A stretch of 64,000 nt of DNA, from NCBI GenBank assembly GCA_001599755.1, contig BCHX01000004.1, positions 2,480,001-2,544,000 on the forward strand, given 5' to 3'. This document shows positions 53,813 through 63,700 of this stretch, one piece after another. Both the position numbers and the translations under genes were made by a program. Source of the DNA: Gliomastix tumulicola (taxonomy: Eukaryota; Ascomycota; Sordariomycetes; Hypocreales; Bionectriaceae). Every line of letters starts with the position of its first letter. Position 1 is the first letter of the stretch. The notes below the pieces were generated by a model, which ran no database searches, was not told the origin of the DNA, and worked only from the letters and a program-made list of their open reading frames with translations.

Positions 53813-53993
53813 GTGTCATCGTCGTATCGCGAGTGGGAGCGACGGCGGATACGGTTGAAAGGAACAATGTGACAGACAGTTCCTCAGCCCGCGGACCGTT
53901 TGTACAGTGAACACGATGGATGGATACCATACCACACTTGTCAGACGGAGACTGATGATACATACATGCAAATTCGACGCCTATGGTGAATTA

Positions 53994-54659
53994 CTACTTC
54001 CACACACTGGCGCTCTCCACGCCGGACTCTTTGCCTTGCTGGTACGTCTCGCTCAGGGCGTTATACAGCCCCTTGATCCTGCGCACATCCTCCGCCAACC
54101 TGCCCCTCTCCTCGTCGTCCTCCACGCCAGCGACGAGGTCGGCCACGGACCGCGCCGCGAAGAACTTGTTCTCCCGGTTGTACAGCGGCCGCGCCCGGAG
54201 CTGCTCCTCCGTCTCGCCGGCGGTGACAGCCGGCACCCGGAACACCTGCTCCAGGATGTCGATGTCGTGCGGGATCGCGAACAGGTCCCGGCTGTCCTCG
54301 TACGTGAAGAGGTAGTACACCTCGCGGAAGCCGGACCAGGCGATGCCGCTGAGGCACAGGCTGCAGGGCTCGTGCGTCGCGAGGAAGACGCAGTCGCCCC
54401 GCGGGTCCGGGCGCGCGGCAGGGTCCGGGAAGTCGGCGGTGAAGAAGCGCTGGATGCAGGCGATCTCGCCGTGGAGGAGCGGCGAGGTGCGCTCGTCGTT
54501 GGTCGCGACGGTCAAGGGGTGCAGGTCGGCGCGGGAGAGGATCGCCGCGCCGAAGACCTTGGAGCCCGAGGAGACGCCGGCGCGGGTCAGGGGGATGATG
54601 GACGACTCGATGGTCTGGAGGAGGGCCCGGGCGAGGGCGCTGGGGGTGTGGTCGGGCAT
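53994..54659 (-). CDS. Cytidine/deoxycytidylate-type zinc deaminase
   Basis: A single exon of 221 residues. The two zinc motifs of the CMP/dCMP deaminase fold are present: LLHGEIACIQ with His63 and catalytic Glu65, and HEPCSLCLSG with Cys99 and Cys102 (PCxxC). These bind the zinc-water that attacks C4 of a cytosine, or C2/C6 of a purine. The spacing of 34-36 residues between motifs is normal. The substrate is not decided; the motif environment (FGAAILSRAD near the N-terminus) fits a nucleobase or tRNA-type deaminase group rather than a dCMP deaminase with its allosteric Cys-His site, so I call only the superfamily. The C-terminus is helical and charged. A (CA)10 tract lies 11 bases upstream of the ATG on the sense strand. 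Confidence 0.88.
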   Translation of the reverse strand: MPDHTPSALARALLQTIESSIIPLTRAGVSSGSKVFGAAILSRADLHPLTVATNDERTSPLLHGEIACIQRFFTADFPDPAARPDPRGDCVFLATHEPCSLCLSGIAWSGFREVYYLFTYEDSRDLFAIPHDIDILEQVFRVPAVTAGETEEQLRARPLYNRENKFFAARSVADLVAGVEDDEERGRLAEDVRRIKGLYNALSETYQQGKESGVESASVWK

Positions 54660-55248
54660 GTTTTGTGAGCGTGTGTGTGTGTGTGTGTGTTTGTTTTTGA
54701 GGTCACAGGAAACAGGAGTTTCAGGTGCTTGAGGCGCGTGCTTGCATGATCTAAGGCAGGAGAGACATCGGAGGGCGTTGACTACTAGTAGTATTTAGAT
54801 CGAGCATCACCAGAGTCCGTCGCCGTGTTTCGGGGTCCACCGGTGACTGCCGGGAGATTTTGGCTAAGGCCGGCCGGCGACCTCCGATCCTCCCTCCGGA
54901 GGTCCGAAGACGGACTATTGGCGCCTCAATTGATGGTCGCTCGGGACTAACGTGAGACTGAGGTACCACAGCAGCTATCACGGTGTCGAATTGTGCTCAT
55001 GATGTCTCTCGTTGACGATGATTCCGATTCAAAACGTACCTACCTTATCTGCTTGTCTCTTGCGTGGATGACTAAGCATACCATACGAAAGTCCACGATG
55101 AAAATTCAACTCACTCCTGCCGTTTCTCCTCTGAGTACCGTTCACAGCCCCGACAGCGGCCGCCCGTAATGGCACGCATTCCATTCGGTGTCACCCGTCT
55201 ATCTGCTTGTCCCTAGCAAGTCCGCGGCCTGCATTTCTCCGCGGTCCG
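54660..55248. other. Shared divergent promoter
   Basis: 589 bases between the deaminase and methyltransferase starts. Two TCCGCGGY sequences lie at about 55220-55227 and 55238-55245, just before the methyltransferase ATG. The meaning is unclear. No gene is seen. Confidence 0.5.
54671..54690 (-). repeat. (CA)10 tract in 5' leader of the deaminase gene
   Basis: Ten GT units on the plus strand, (CA)10 on the sense strand of the deaminase gene, ending 11 bases before its start codon. Compare 5434-5452 and 60669-60685. Confidence 0.8.
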
Positions 55249-56430
55249 ATGCACTACATCCGATGCCTTCGGGCACCAAAGCTGTCACTCTCCGGCAGGG
55301 CGTCCCTGCTCGACCTGACCTTCACCATCACCACCGACCTGGGAGACTCCTTTCTACTGCCCGATGAGCCGATTCCGCTCATAGTTACGGTCCACACCTC
55401 GGATAGTGCCGCAAAGCGAGCTTGGCCGCTGACTGGCAAGGAGCAACTCTCGTGGAAGGCCGGGCAGCGCATCGCGAAGCCAACCCTCCGGCTCTCACCT
55501 GAGGCAGCGATAGCGCTTGCAGGAGGTCAAATGGTTGAGCTATGCATTAGCACGGCCCCCAAGTACTCTGCAGATGGAGTGGATGATATTCTACGGTCGA
55601 GGGGCGACGAGCACGGGCTGGTGATGCCGGTATGGACTCTGCTAGGAGCCCCAGGGGGGCAAGACGTTGATACATCTTTCAGAAGGCTGAAATTGGGTGA
55701 TACCACTAGCGGCATTCCCAGCTTCCTTGACGTGAGCGAGGAGATCGGGGAGAGCATCGCCCGGCACATCTGGGACGGCGGCCTCGTGGCTGCTTGCGCG
55801 CTATACAGCACCTTCGCACTTCCAGATCTAGAGGCCAGCGGTGGCTCGTGCGTCAAGGCAGTCAAGGACATCCTTTCCAGCGACCGGCCGGTGAATATAT
55901 TGGAAGTGGGCTGCGGGGTCGGTATTCTTGGTATGGGCATCGCCAGCCTTTGCGCGGCGCTACGTCAAGACACGACGGACTCGGCGCACGAATGTCTGCT
56001 CCTCATGACTGATCTTGAAGAAGCAGAGCAGCGCTCTCTCTCGAACATGGCGCAGCTTTCAGGCCTGCCCGGTCAGCAGCTTCTGTACGAGAACCTGGAC
56101 TGGGAGGATGGACGAAAGGGCCACTTCGGCGATCTCGCTGCGTCCCGCTCCTGGGACCTCATCATACTGAGTGACTGCACCTACAATGTGGACATGCTAC
56201 CCGCTCTCGTCGAGACTCTCTCTGCGCTGCACCTCCGCAACGCTGCCCAGGACAGCCAGGCGGTGACCAGGGTGTTCCTAGCCACCAAGCCTCGGCACTC
56301 CTCCGAGCAGGCACTCTTCGACCTGATGACAGAACACGCGTGGGAAAAGGTGGAAGAGCAGGTCCTACCTCTGCCCGTCATTGGGTCAGAACCGCAATCT
56401 GTGGAGATGTATCTGTTCGAAAAGAAGTGA
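55249..56430 (+). CDS. METTL21-type (Methyltransf_16) S-adenosylmethionine methyltransferase
   Basis: A single exon of 393 residues from the ATG at 55249 (MHYIRCLRAPKLSLSGR); the frame is open further upstream but without a usable ATG. The N-terminal 165 residues are a beta-rich region. The methyltransferase fold starts at IWDGGLVAACALYSTFALPD, the post-I region typical of this family. Motif I, the SAM-binding loop, is NILEVGCGVGILGMGIA at about residues 215-231. LLMTDLEEAE supplies the acidic residue for the ribose. SDCTYNVD near residue 308 corresponds to the D/NxxY-type catalytic motif of METTL21/eEF1A-lysine methyltransferases. Such enzymes methylate lysines on translation factors or chaperones; the target here is unknown. 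The C-terminus ends MYLFEKK, a usual last strand. Confidence 0.87.
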   Translation: MHYIRCLRAPKLSLSGRASLLDLTFTITTDLGDSFLLPDEPIPLIVTVHTSDSAAKRAWPLTGKEQLSWKAGQRIAKPTLRLSPEAAIALAGGQMVELCISTAPKYSADGVDDILRSRGDEHGLVMPVWTLLGAPGGQDVDTSFRRLKLGDTTSGIPSFLDVSEEIGESIARHIWDGGLVAACALYSTFALPDLEASGGSCVKAVKDILSSDRPVNILEVGCGVGILGMGIASLCAALRQDTTDSAHECLLLMTDLEEAEQRSLSNMAQLSGLPGQQLLYENLDWEDGRKGHFGDLAASRSWDLIILSDCTYNVDMLPALVETLSALHLRNAAQDSQAVTRVFLATKPRHSSEQALFDLMTEHAWEKVEEQVLPLPVIGSEPQSVEMYLFEKK

Positions 56431-57169
56431 GGGGGGAGATGGTCTGATCAAACCCACAACTTCTTGCACATTCATGCACATTCGTTGCCCGGCATCATAG
56501 GCATCAGCACAGCTCTAGTTTCCCCCCAGCCATTCATATCAAAGAACTTTGGGCGAGAAACTGGGGCTCCCCCGTCACCGACTTTCAGCCTCTTCCAAGG
56601 CAGAAGTGTTACCAAAGTCGCAGCGACGACCCCCGCGTTATCAGAATGTGCACTTTTCCCCCCTCCTCCCCCCATGGCCCAACAAGCCACTTTCTTTGCC
56701 CGGCTTTGCGGGCAAAACCAAGACAGAGGAGCCAGTCATGTCGTCAACCGACTTCTTAATTGCACGCCCTGTACGCTAAAAATTAGGCAGACAAGCAAAC
56801 GTCGACTGCGTTGATTATTCCTTGCTTTTTATTTATTGGTCGCTAGTGCCCAATGGGCGTAAGGCAATCGGAGAAATCCACGGTTTGCACAGGATGTCCG
56901 ATCAATAACGCCAAACGCCTGCTCCGTTCGCACCCAACGAAGGGGATAAGGCAAACACGGGATCAACAACGAAGCAAACAAGGCAGATCCTGCAGCCCAA
57001 TGATGCCCTTCCTCCCCTGTTCGGGCCCCCTCTAGGTGTCATCGCCGCAGCAGTCGCACAGCAGGCGGGGTAAAAAAAGGTTTCTGGGGCTGGCTGCCTT
57101 GCGCAGATGAAAATTGCAGGATTTGGGAGGCCCAGGGCAGCAAATGCGATCTGGGGTTTGGGCGTCGAT

Positions 57170-57196
57170 GGGAGGGAGGGAGGGAGGGAGGGAGGG
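57170..57196. repeat. (GGGA)n tetranucleotide repeat
   Basis: About seven GGGA units in tandem. Four or more G triplets with one-base loops fit a G-quadruplex-forming sequence on the plus strand. It lies in non-coding DNA. Confidence 0.8.
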
Positions 57197-59969
57197 ATGG
57201 GGGCCCAATTCAACACCGATATCGAATCAGAGGCGCGCACTGTGTGAGATTGACACCTCCCTCAGGAGAAGGCAGCCAAACGATGCGTGCAGGCCAGGCA
57301 GCCCTATGATGGGCCCGTGAACATGGGTCGCATCACGTTGTTTGGGTGACGATGCGACCTGCCGCCGTTGGCGTGGGGGGAGGATGGGGGAAGGCGTTGC
57401 TTGGGTGGGTGCTATATACCTGGGCGTCTCCTTGCTGAAGTAGAGGTACTTGGGGGGAGGACGCAGGATGTATCTTTTTTCTGCCCGTCGGTCCGGTCTG
57501 TGTCACCGGGGTATCAATACAGTGGTGGTTAGAAGGTAGTCAATGATGGAAGCAGAGCAGGTTGCTCGCACTCCGTCTTAGAGATTCTAAAGATCTAAGA
57601 GACGCAATATCACAGCTCATTGATTCAAATGCTAGTACGCACGAAGTCTTTGAGAAACATTGGGTTATTTCGAGTATCTACATGCTTGAGCACCGGCCGG
57701 ATGAGAGACGGTGTTCCAGAGCATCGCCGGCACAACGGAGTGCCACATCCAACTACGACCCTACAGCGAGAGACATTAATCGAAAAAAGGCGAGTATCTG
57801 TAAGGGAAAGGGAGGGAAGAAGAATGTCGTCGATATTCCGTATAACTCGCTGGTTGAAGCATCGAGGAACGAGAGTGAGAGCTGCCTACCCTAGAGTTTG
57901 GACCTCGATGTGCATGGTCTGGTACAACCTCGAACAAAGTACTTGGGATATTAAGTTATTCCTCCACATTCATAGGACCAGTGAACTGTCTATCCAGGTT
58001 CAAAACACAGAGTCTCTGTTTCTTGTGGTCCAGACTATCAAAAAAGCGCTATCCAGCTTCAGTGCCATTTTGTCTTAGAGGTCCATAGAACCACTACTCC
58101 TAGAGCTGGTAGTTGATTGCCTTGTGGTGAAACGACAACTTTACCTGTGAGAACGACGAAGACTAGGGCGATGCGCATCAAGAGACTCATCGCAATTCAA
58201 AAGTCACACATCATAAAACGACCTCTGGCGCCGCTGCAGACGCATGGCAAAAAGCAAAGCATCATCGCGAAAGTCGTGCATCGGTGTCGTAAACGACAAG
58301 GGGAGCTGCCGATCGATAGGGACTTTTGTTCGCGCCACTGCACCATATGTTCCCTTGCGACGGTGCCACCCAAAACCAACAACGTCTTGCAGGAAAATGT
58401 GTCTTCTAACTAAGTAGCCAACTGATGATTTTGGTCCCTTGATTTGGTCCCTTGATTTCCTTGTTAGTTAAGTATCCTGCCGGCGCGATTCGGCGCCAAT
58501 TGCATCGACGAATGCAGTCTAAACCCGCGGGGTTTCTGCGAACGGCACGGCAACAGCGTCCATCGTCTGTATGTCTGTCGTTTCAGCGACGACGGAGATT
58601 ACTCGAACAAGAAAGAGCACGTGCGTGTGCATAATCAACGGCATCGCCAGCCCCCGCGCAGGATTTTACGAATAATTTACGAGATCGATCGTCGATGCCA
58701 TCTTTCGCCTCCCTGCAGTTGAATGGCAGCAAAAAAACAGGTATATTGGTAGTAGATAGATATCAGTGGCGGCCTGTCGGGTCATTAGAAGCTCCCCCCC
58801 CTCCGCTTATAAATGCTACCTTACCTTACTTACTCTACCTAAGCCTTTTGCCTTCCCCCTCCCAGCCCCGGGGGGAGTATCCCACACTTCGGCGTGACTC
58901 CCCCCCGGTCCGTGACGTGTGATTTTGGAGGGGGAGCGGATGAGAGATGCGGCGTTGCATCCGGAGCAGAGGCTCCCTGTTGTGCGCCTCGAGTCGGGAT
59001 GTGATTTTTTTTTTTTGACTCACCGCCCGGATGCTGTTGATGCGACGGTCTCAGTACAGATGGTGAACATGGCGATGTCAAGCACCAGATAAAACTTTTT
59101 GCGACGCCGAGTGATGCAAGTGAAGTGAGGTTTAGCCTGATGTCATTGAGGCAAGTGAGTATTCCTGGCTCACGATGAATCATAACCTATAACTCCTCCC
59201 CGAGTAAGAGCGGCTCCACGCCTTCGCGTGGCGGACTGGACTCAAGATGAACTACGAGCACGAAAATGTGTGTGTGTGTGAATCGAAGTTTTCAGGGGGG
59301 CACATTTCGGCGCTAGAAGGCCGACGGACGCTCCGCTAGTTCGGGTGCTTATGAACTCGGAGGCAACTTGGCTTTTTTCTCAAAGAGTGACCAGGTGCGC
59401 CCTGCGAGGCTAGTCACAAAGGACCTATATCGGAGTCGGGGGCGGGGCTTACGTCTGGCAAAAGTTCTTCTGCGACAGGTTTCTCGATGAGGGTTCGACC
59501 TGGAACAGACTGGACTGGTGAAGAGATGGATGAGAACATACACAAAGTCATATATTGCTTGACTGACATGCTCGCCAACATCAATCAAATGTCTCTATAG
59601 TGACTTGGGTAAAATTATCCAGAATGTAGCCACGGCTTTTACGCCTAAGCCCGAGGGGATGCCAAGTATCAGACGCCGTTCAGAGTGGGTTGCTTTGTAA
59701 TTGTCCTCGATGCAAACACAAGTTTCCCGGGACCTGAAAACCGCCCCCTGCTGATGTCGACACATGCGGAGACCAGGCAGCTGGGATGGATTGTGGCTTG
59801 TAATGTTCCCCTAGTTGACTAGTAGTAGTTATCCCACCCGCGCGGCGACAGGGCGCAAAAGGGGTCCTCGATGACCAGCCTGCAGGGACGATGACCCAAA
59901 CAAAACTACTCTTTGCCCCCTCGGCTCGCCGAATATACGTCACGCGTCAGGGACCCTGATCAGGGACCA

Positions 59970-59991
59970 GACACACACACACACACACACA
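59970..59991. repeat. (AC)n microsatellite
   Basis: Twenty-two bases of alternating A and C in non-coding DNA. Confidence 0.85.
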
Positions 59992-60668
59992 AACTTCAGT
60001 CAAGTCAGCGTTCTGACTGTATCTCGCAACCTTATTCATTAGCCCGTCCAAGTGCAACGGCCCATGAGTCTCTAGTCTCGTGAAGGGTCTGCAGTGGGGA
60101 ATCCTCGGGCCCCCGATGAAACGAAACAGGGACAGGATACCTTGCTGGGTGCTAGTAACCAACAAGTCAGAAACTGGCGGTGGACAACGGAGTGTGACCC
60201 ATTCGTTGAACACACGATGCTACTCTGAGCACACGTACCGATCTTGATCGATGGGACACTCGCTCACTCGGCTCTTTGCCTTTGCGGGCTAGCATCGACG
60301 ACTGACGACCCTGAGTGGATGGATGGGGTCGGTCCAGTTATCAGATTTCTTTTCATTTTCTCTGATGGTTAGTGGGTGGGTGGTTTTGTTTGTATTAGTT
60401 ATCTTTGCCATGTTGGATCCAAGCTTCCCGCCCATTGTCTGGGATACCCTCCCCTCCTCGGTCCTTGTTATAAGTACAGCCGGGCCCGTCCCTCGACACG
60501 AGCTTGGCTCTCCTCTTCCCCCTTACTCAACCTTCGTCTTGTCTTTGTGACTCTGCCCCTGTCTTTCGTGACCTCTTCCATCTTTCTACTCACATCCTGT
60601 AGATAAGAGGTCACTATACTCCAGAGACACTCTATCCCATTGAGTGTCGTAGTCGTCTTTGGAGTCAT

Positions 60669-60685
60669 CACACACACACACACAC
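60669..60685 (+). repeat. (CA)8 tract in 5' leader of the ABC transporter gene
   Basis: Eight CA units on the sense strand ending 15 bases before the ATG at 60701. Confidence 0.8.
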
Positions 60686-60700
60686 CCAAAAGGCCCCCAA

Positions 60701-63700
60701 ATGGCGGGCCACCACCCGGACGCCCCCGAGGGCTACAAGGCCTCCGACATCGAGAGCACCATCACGGGCTCCGCCGAGTCCACCGTCAACGACGACCGCC
60801 GGTCCTCCACGACAGAGAACGACGATGAGTCCAGACCTGACAGCAGCAACCACCACCAGCAGGAGGAGGAGGAGCATGGCGGCATCTCCGTCGAGCAGGC
60901 CGAGGCCGACTTCCAGGAGCTGCAGCGCGAGTTCACGGGCGTCTCGCGCGCCAGCCGCCGCGACTCCCGCGCCGTCGCCCACCGTGACGTGGAGAAGGAC
61001 GGCTACCAGGTGGAAAGCTCTGACGACGACGGCTCTGTCTTCGACCTCGAGACGGCGCTGCGGGGTGACCTCGACGCGGGCAAGGAGGCCGGCATCCGGT
61101 CCAAGCACGTCGGCGCCTACTGGGACGGCCTGACGGTCCGGGGCATGGGCGGCGCGGCCAACTACGTCCGGACGTTCCCGGATGCCTTCACGGGCTTCTT
61201 CGACGTCGTGACGCCCGTGATCCGCCTCCTCCGGCTGGGGAAGAAGGGGAAGAAGAAGCCCACGGAGGCCACGCTGCTGCGCGACTTCAGGGGTGTCTGC
61301 AAGCCGGGCGAGATGGTGCTCGTGCTGGGCAAGCCCGGCTCCGGCTGCACGACGTTCCTCCGGACCATCGCCAACCAGCGGCACGGGTACACGGCCGTGG
61401 ACGGCGAGGTGCTCTACGGGCCCTGGACGGCCAAGGAGTTCGACCGGTACCGCGGCGAGGCCGTGTACAACGCCGAGGACGACCTGCACCACGCGACGCT
61501 GACGGTCGAGCAGACGCTCGCCTTCGCGCTCGACACCAAGATGCCGGCCAAGCGGCCGGGGAACATCAGCAAGGAGGCCTTCAAGCAGCGCGTCATCGGC
61601 ATGCTGCTCAGGATGTTCAACATCGAGCACACGCGCCACACGGTCGTGGGCGACCACTTCGTGCGCGGCGTGTCCGGCGGCGAGCGCAAGCGCGTGTCCA
61701 TCGCCGAGATGATGATCACGCGGGCGTGCATCCTGTCGTGGGACAACAGCACGCGCGGCCTCGACGCCAGCACCGCGCTCGACTTTGTCAAGTCGCTGCG
61801 CGTGCAGACCAACATCTACCGGACGACGACCTTCGTGTCGCTGTACCAGGCGTCCGAGAACATCTACAACCTCTTCGACAAGGTCATGGTCATCGACCAG
61901 GGGCGCCAGGTCTTCTTCGGCCCGACGGCCGAGGCCAGGCCTTACTTCGAGGGTCTCGGCTTCGCGCCGCGCCCGCGCCAGACGACGCCCGACTACGTGA
62001 CGGGCTGCACCGACGAGTTCGAGCGGCAGTACGCGATAGGGCGATCACCCGCCAACGCTCCGCACGACGCGCAGTCCCTCGTCGAGGCCTTCGACCAGTC
62101 TGCCCACCGCAAGACCCTCGAGGCCGAGATGGCCGCGTACAAGGCCGCGCTGCAGCACGACAAGGACACGCACGATGACTTCCAGGCGGCCGTCAGGGAG
62201 AGCAAGCGCGGCTCGTCGAGCAAGTCGGTCTACCAGGTCGGCTTCCACCTGCAGGTCTGGGCGCTCGCGAAGCGCCAGTTCATCCTCAAGATCCAGGACC
62301 GCTTCAACCTGAGCGTCTCGTGGATCCGCAGCATCGTCATCGCCATCCTCATCGGCACGCTGTACCTCAACCTCGGGCAGACGTCGGCCAGCGCCTTCAG
62401 CAAGGGCGGCGTGCTCTTCCTCGCCCTGCTGTTCAACGCGTTCCAGGCCTTCTCCGAGCTCGCGAGCACGATGACGGGGCGCGCCATCGTCAACAAGCAC
62501 AAGGCGTATGCCTTCCACAGACCGTCGGCGCTGTGGATCGGCCAGATCCTGGTCGACCAGGCGTTTGCGGCGACCGAGATCATGGTCTTCTCCATCATCG
62601 TGTACTTCATGACGAACCTCACGCGCGAGGTCGGCGCCTTCTTCACCTTCTACCTGATGATCCTGTCCGGCAACATCGCCATGACGCTCTTCTTCCGCAT
62701 CATCGGCTGCGTGAGCCCGGACTTTGACTACGCCATCAAGTTCGCCATCCTCCTCATCACCTTCTTCATCACCACCACCGGCTACCTGATCCAGTACGAC
62801 GCGCAGCAGGTCTGGCTGCGCTGGATCTACTGGGTCAACGTGCTCGGACTGGCCTTCGCCGCCCTCATGGCCAACGAGTTTGGGCGGGCCGACATGACCT
62901 GCACCGCCGACTCGCTGATCCCGTCGGGCGAGGGGTACGACGATATCAACCACCAGGTGTGCACGCTCGGGGGCTCGAGGTCGGGCACGCTGACCGTCAA
63001 GGGATCCGACTACATCGAGGCGGCCTACTCGTACAGCGTGGGCGATACCTGGCGCAACTGGGGCATCATCATGGCGCTCATCGTCTTCTTCCTCGCCTTG
63101 AACGTCATCCTCGGGGAGGTCCTCAAGTTCGGCATGGGCGGCAATGCGGCCAAGGTGTTCTCCAAGCCCAACGACGAGCGGAAGAAGCTGAACGAGGCGC
63201 TGGCCGAGAAGCGCGAGGCCCGCCGTGCGGACAGGTCCAACGAGGAGGGCTCCGACCTCAACATCAAGTCTGAGGCCGTTCTCACCTGGGAGGATCTCAC
63301 CTACGACGTGCCTGTCCCGGGAGGCAACCGCCGTCTCCTCAACAACATCTTTGGCTACGTTCGTCCTGGTGAGCTCACTGCGCTGATGGGTGCCTCCGGC
63401 GCGGGCAAGACCACGCTTCTCGATGTGCTGGCCTCCCGTAAGAACATCGGTGTTATCGGCGGCGACGTCCTAGTCGACGGCTCCAAGCCAGGAAAGGAGT
63501 TCCAGCGATCGACGTCCTATGCCGAGCAGCTCGATCTGCACGAGGCTACCCAGACCGTCCGCGAGGCCCTCCGCTTCTCTGCCGACCTGCGCCAGCCCTT
63601 CGAGACGCCCATCGCCGAGCGCCACGCCTACGTCGAGGAGATTATCTCCCTGCTCGAGATGGAGGATATGGCCGACGCCATCATCGGATCCCCCGAGGCT

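Larger units (their letters stand above)
50460..53993. other. 3.5 kb gene-free, low-complexity region
   Basis: No gene is supported. The first kilobase is probably the 3' UTR of the 49197 gene and holds (CAA)n at 50871-50890. Beyond it lie many G runs (51600-51650, 51882-51890, 52530-52539), a CATC run near 52048, (CA)10 at 52951-52970 and (GA)n at 53790-53812. Confidence 0.55.
56431..60700. other. 4.3 kb gene-free region upstream of the ABC transporter
   Basis: No gene is supported. Content: a (GGGA)n run at 57170-57196; weak open frames at 57562-58078 that might be gene remnants (see findings); a duplicated TTGGTCCCTTGAT near 58431-58455; a perfect inverted repeat AAACCC-GCG-GGGTTT at 58521-58535; (CA)n at 59970-59991; and the leader of the transporter with (CA)8 at 60669-60685. 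Confidence 0.5.

Noticed and set aside
59480..59510. GGGTTCGACC resembling a tRNA B box
   Set aside because: No A box upstream within tRNA distance; likely chance.
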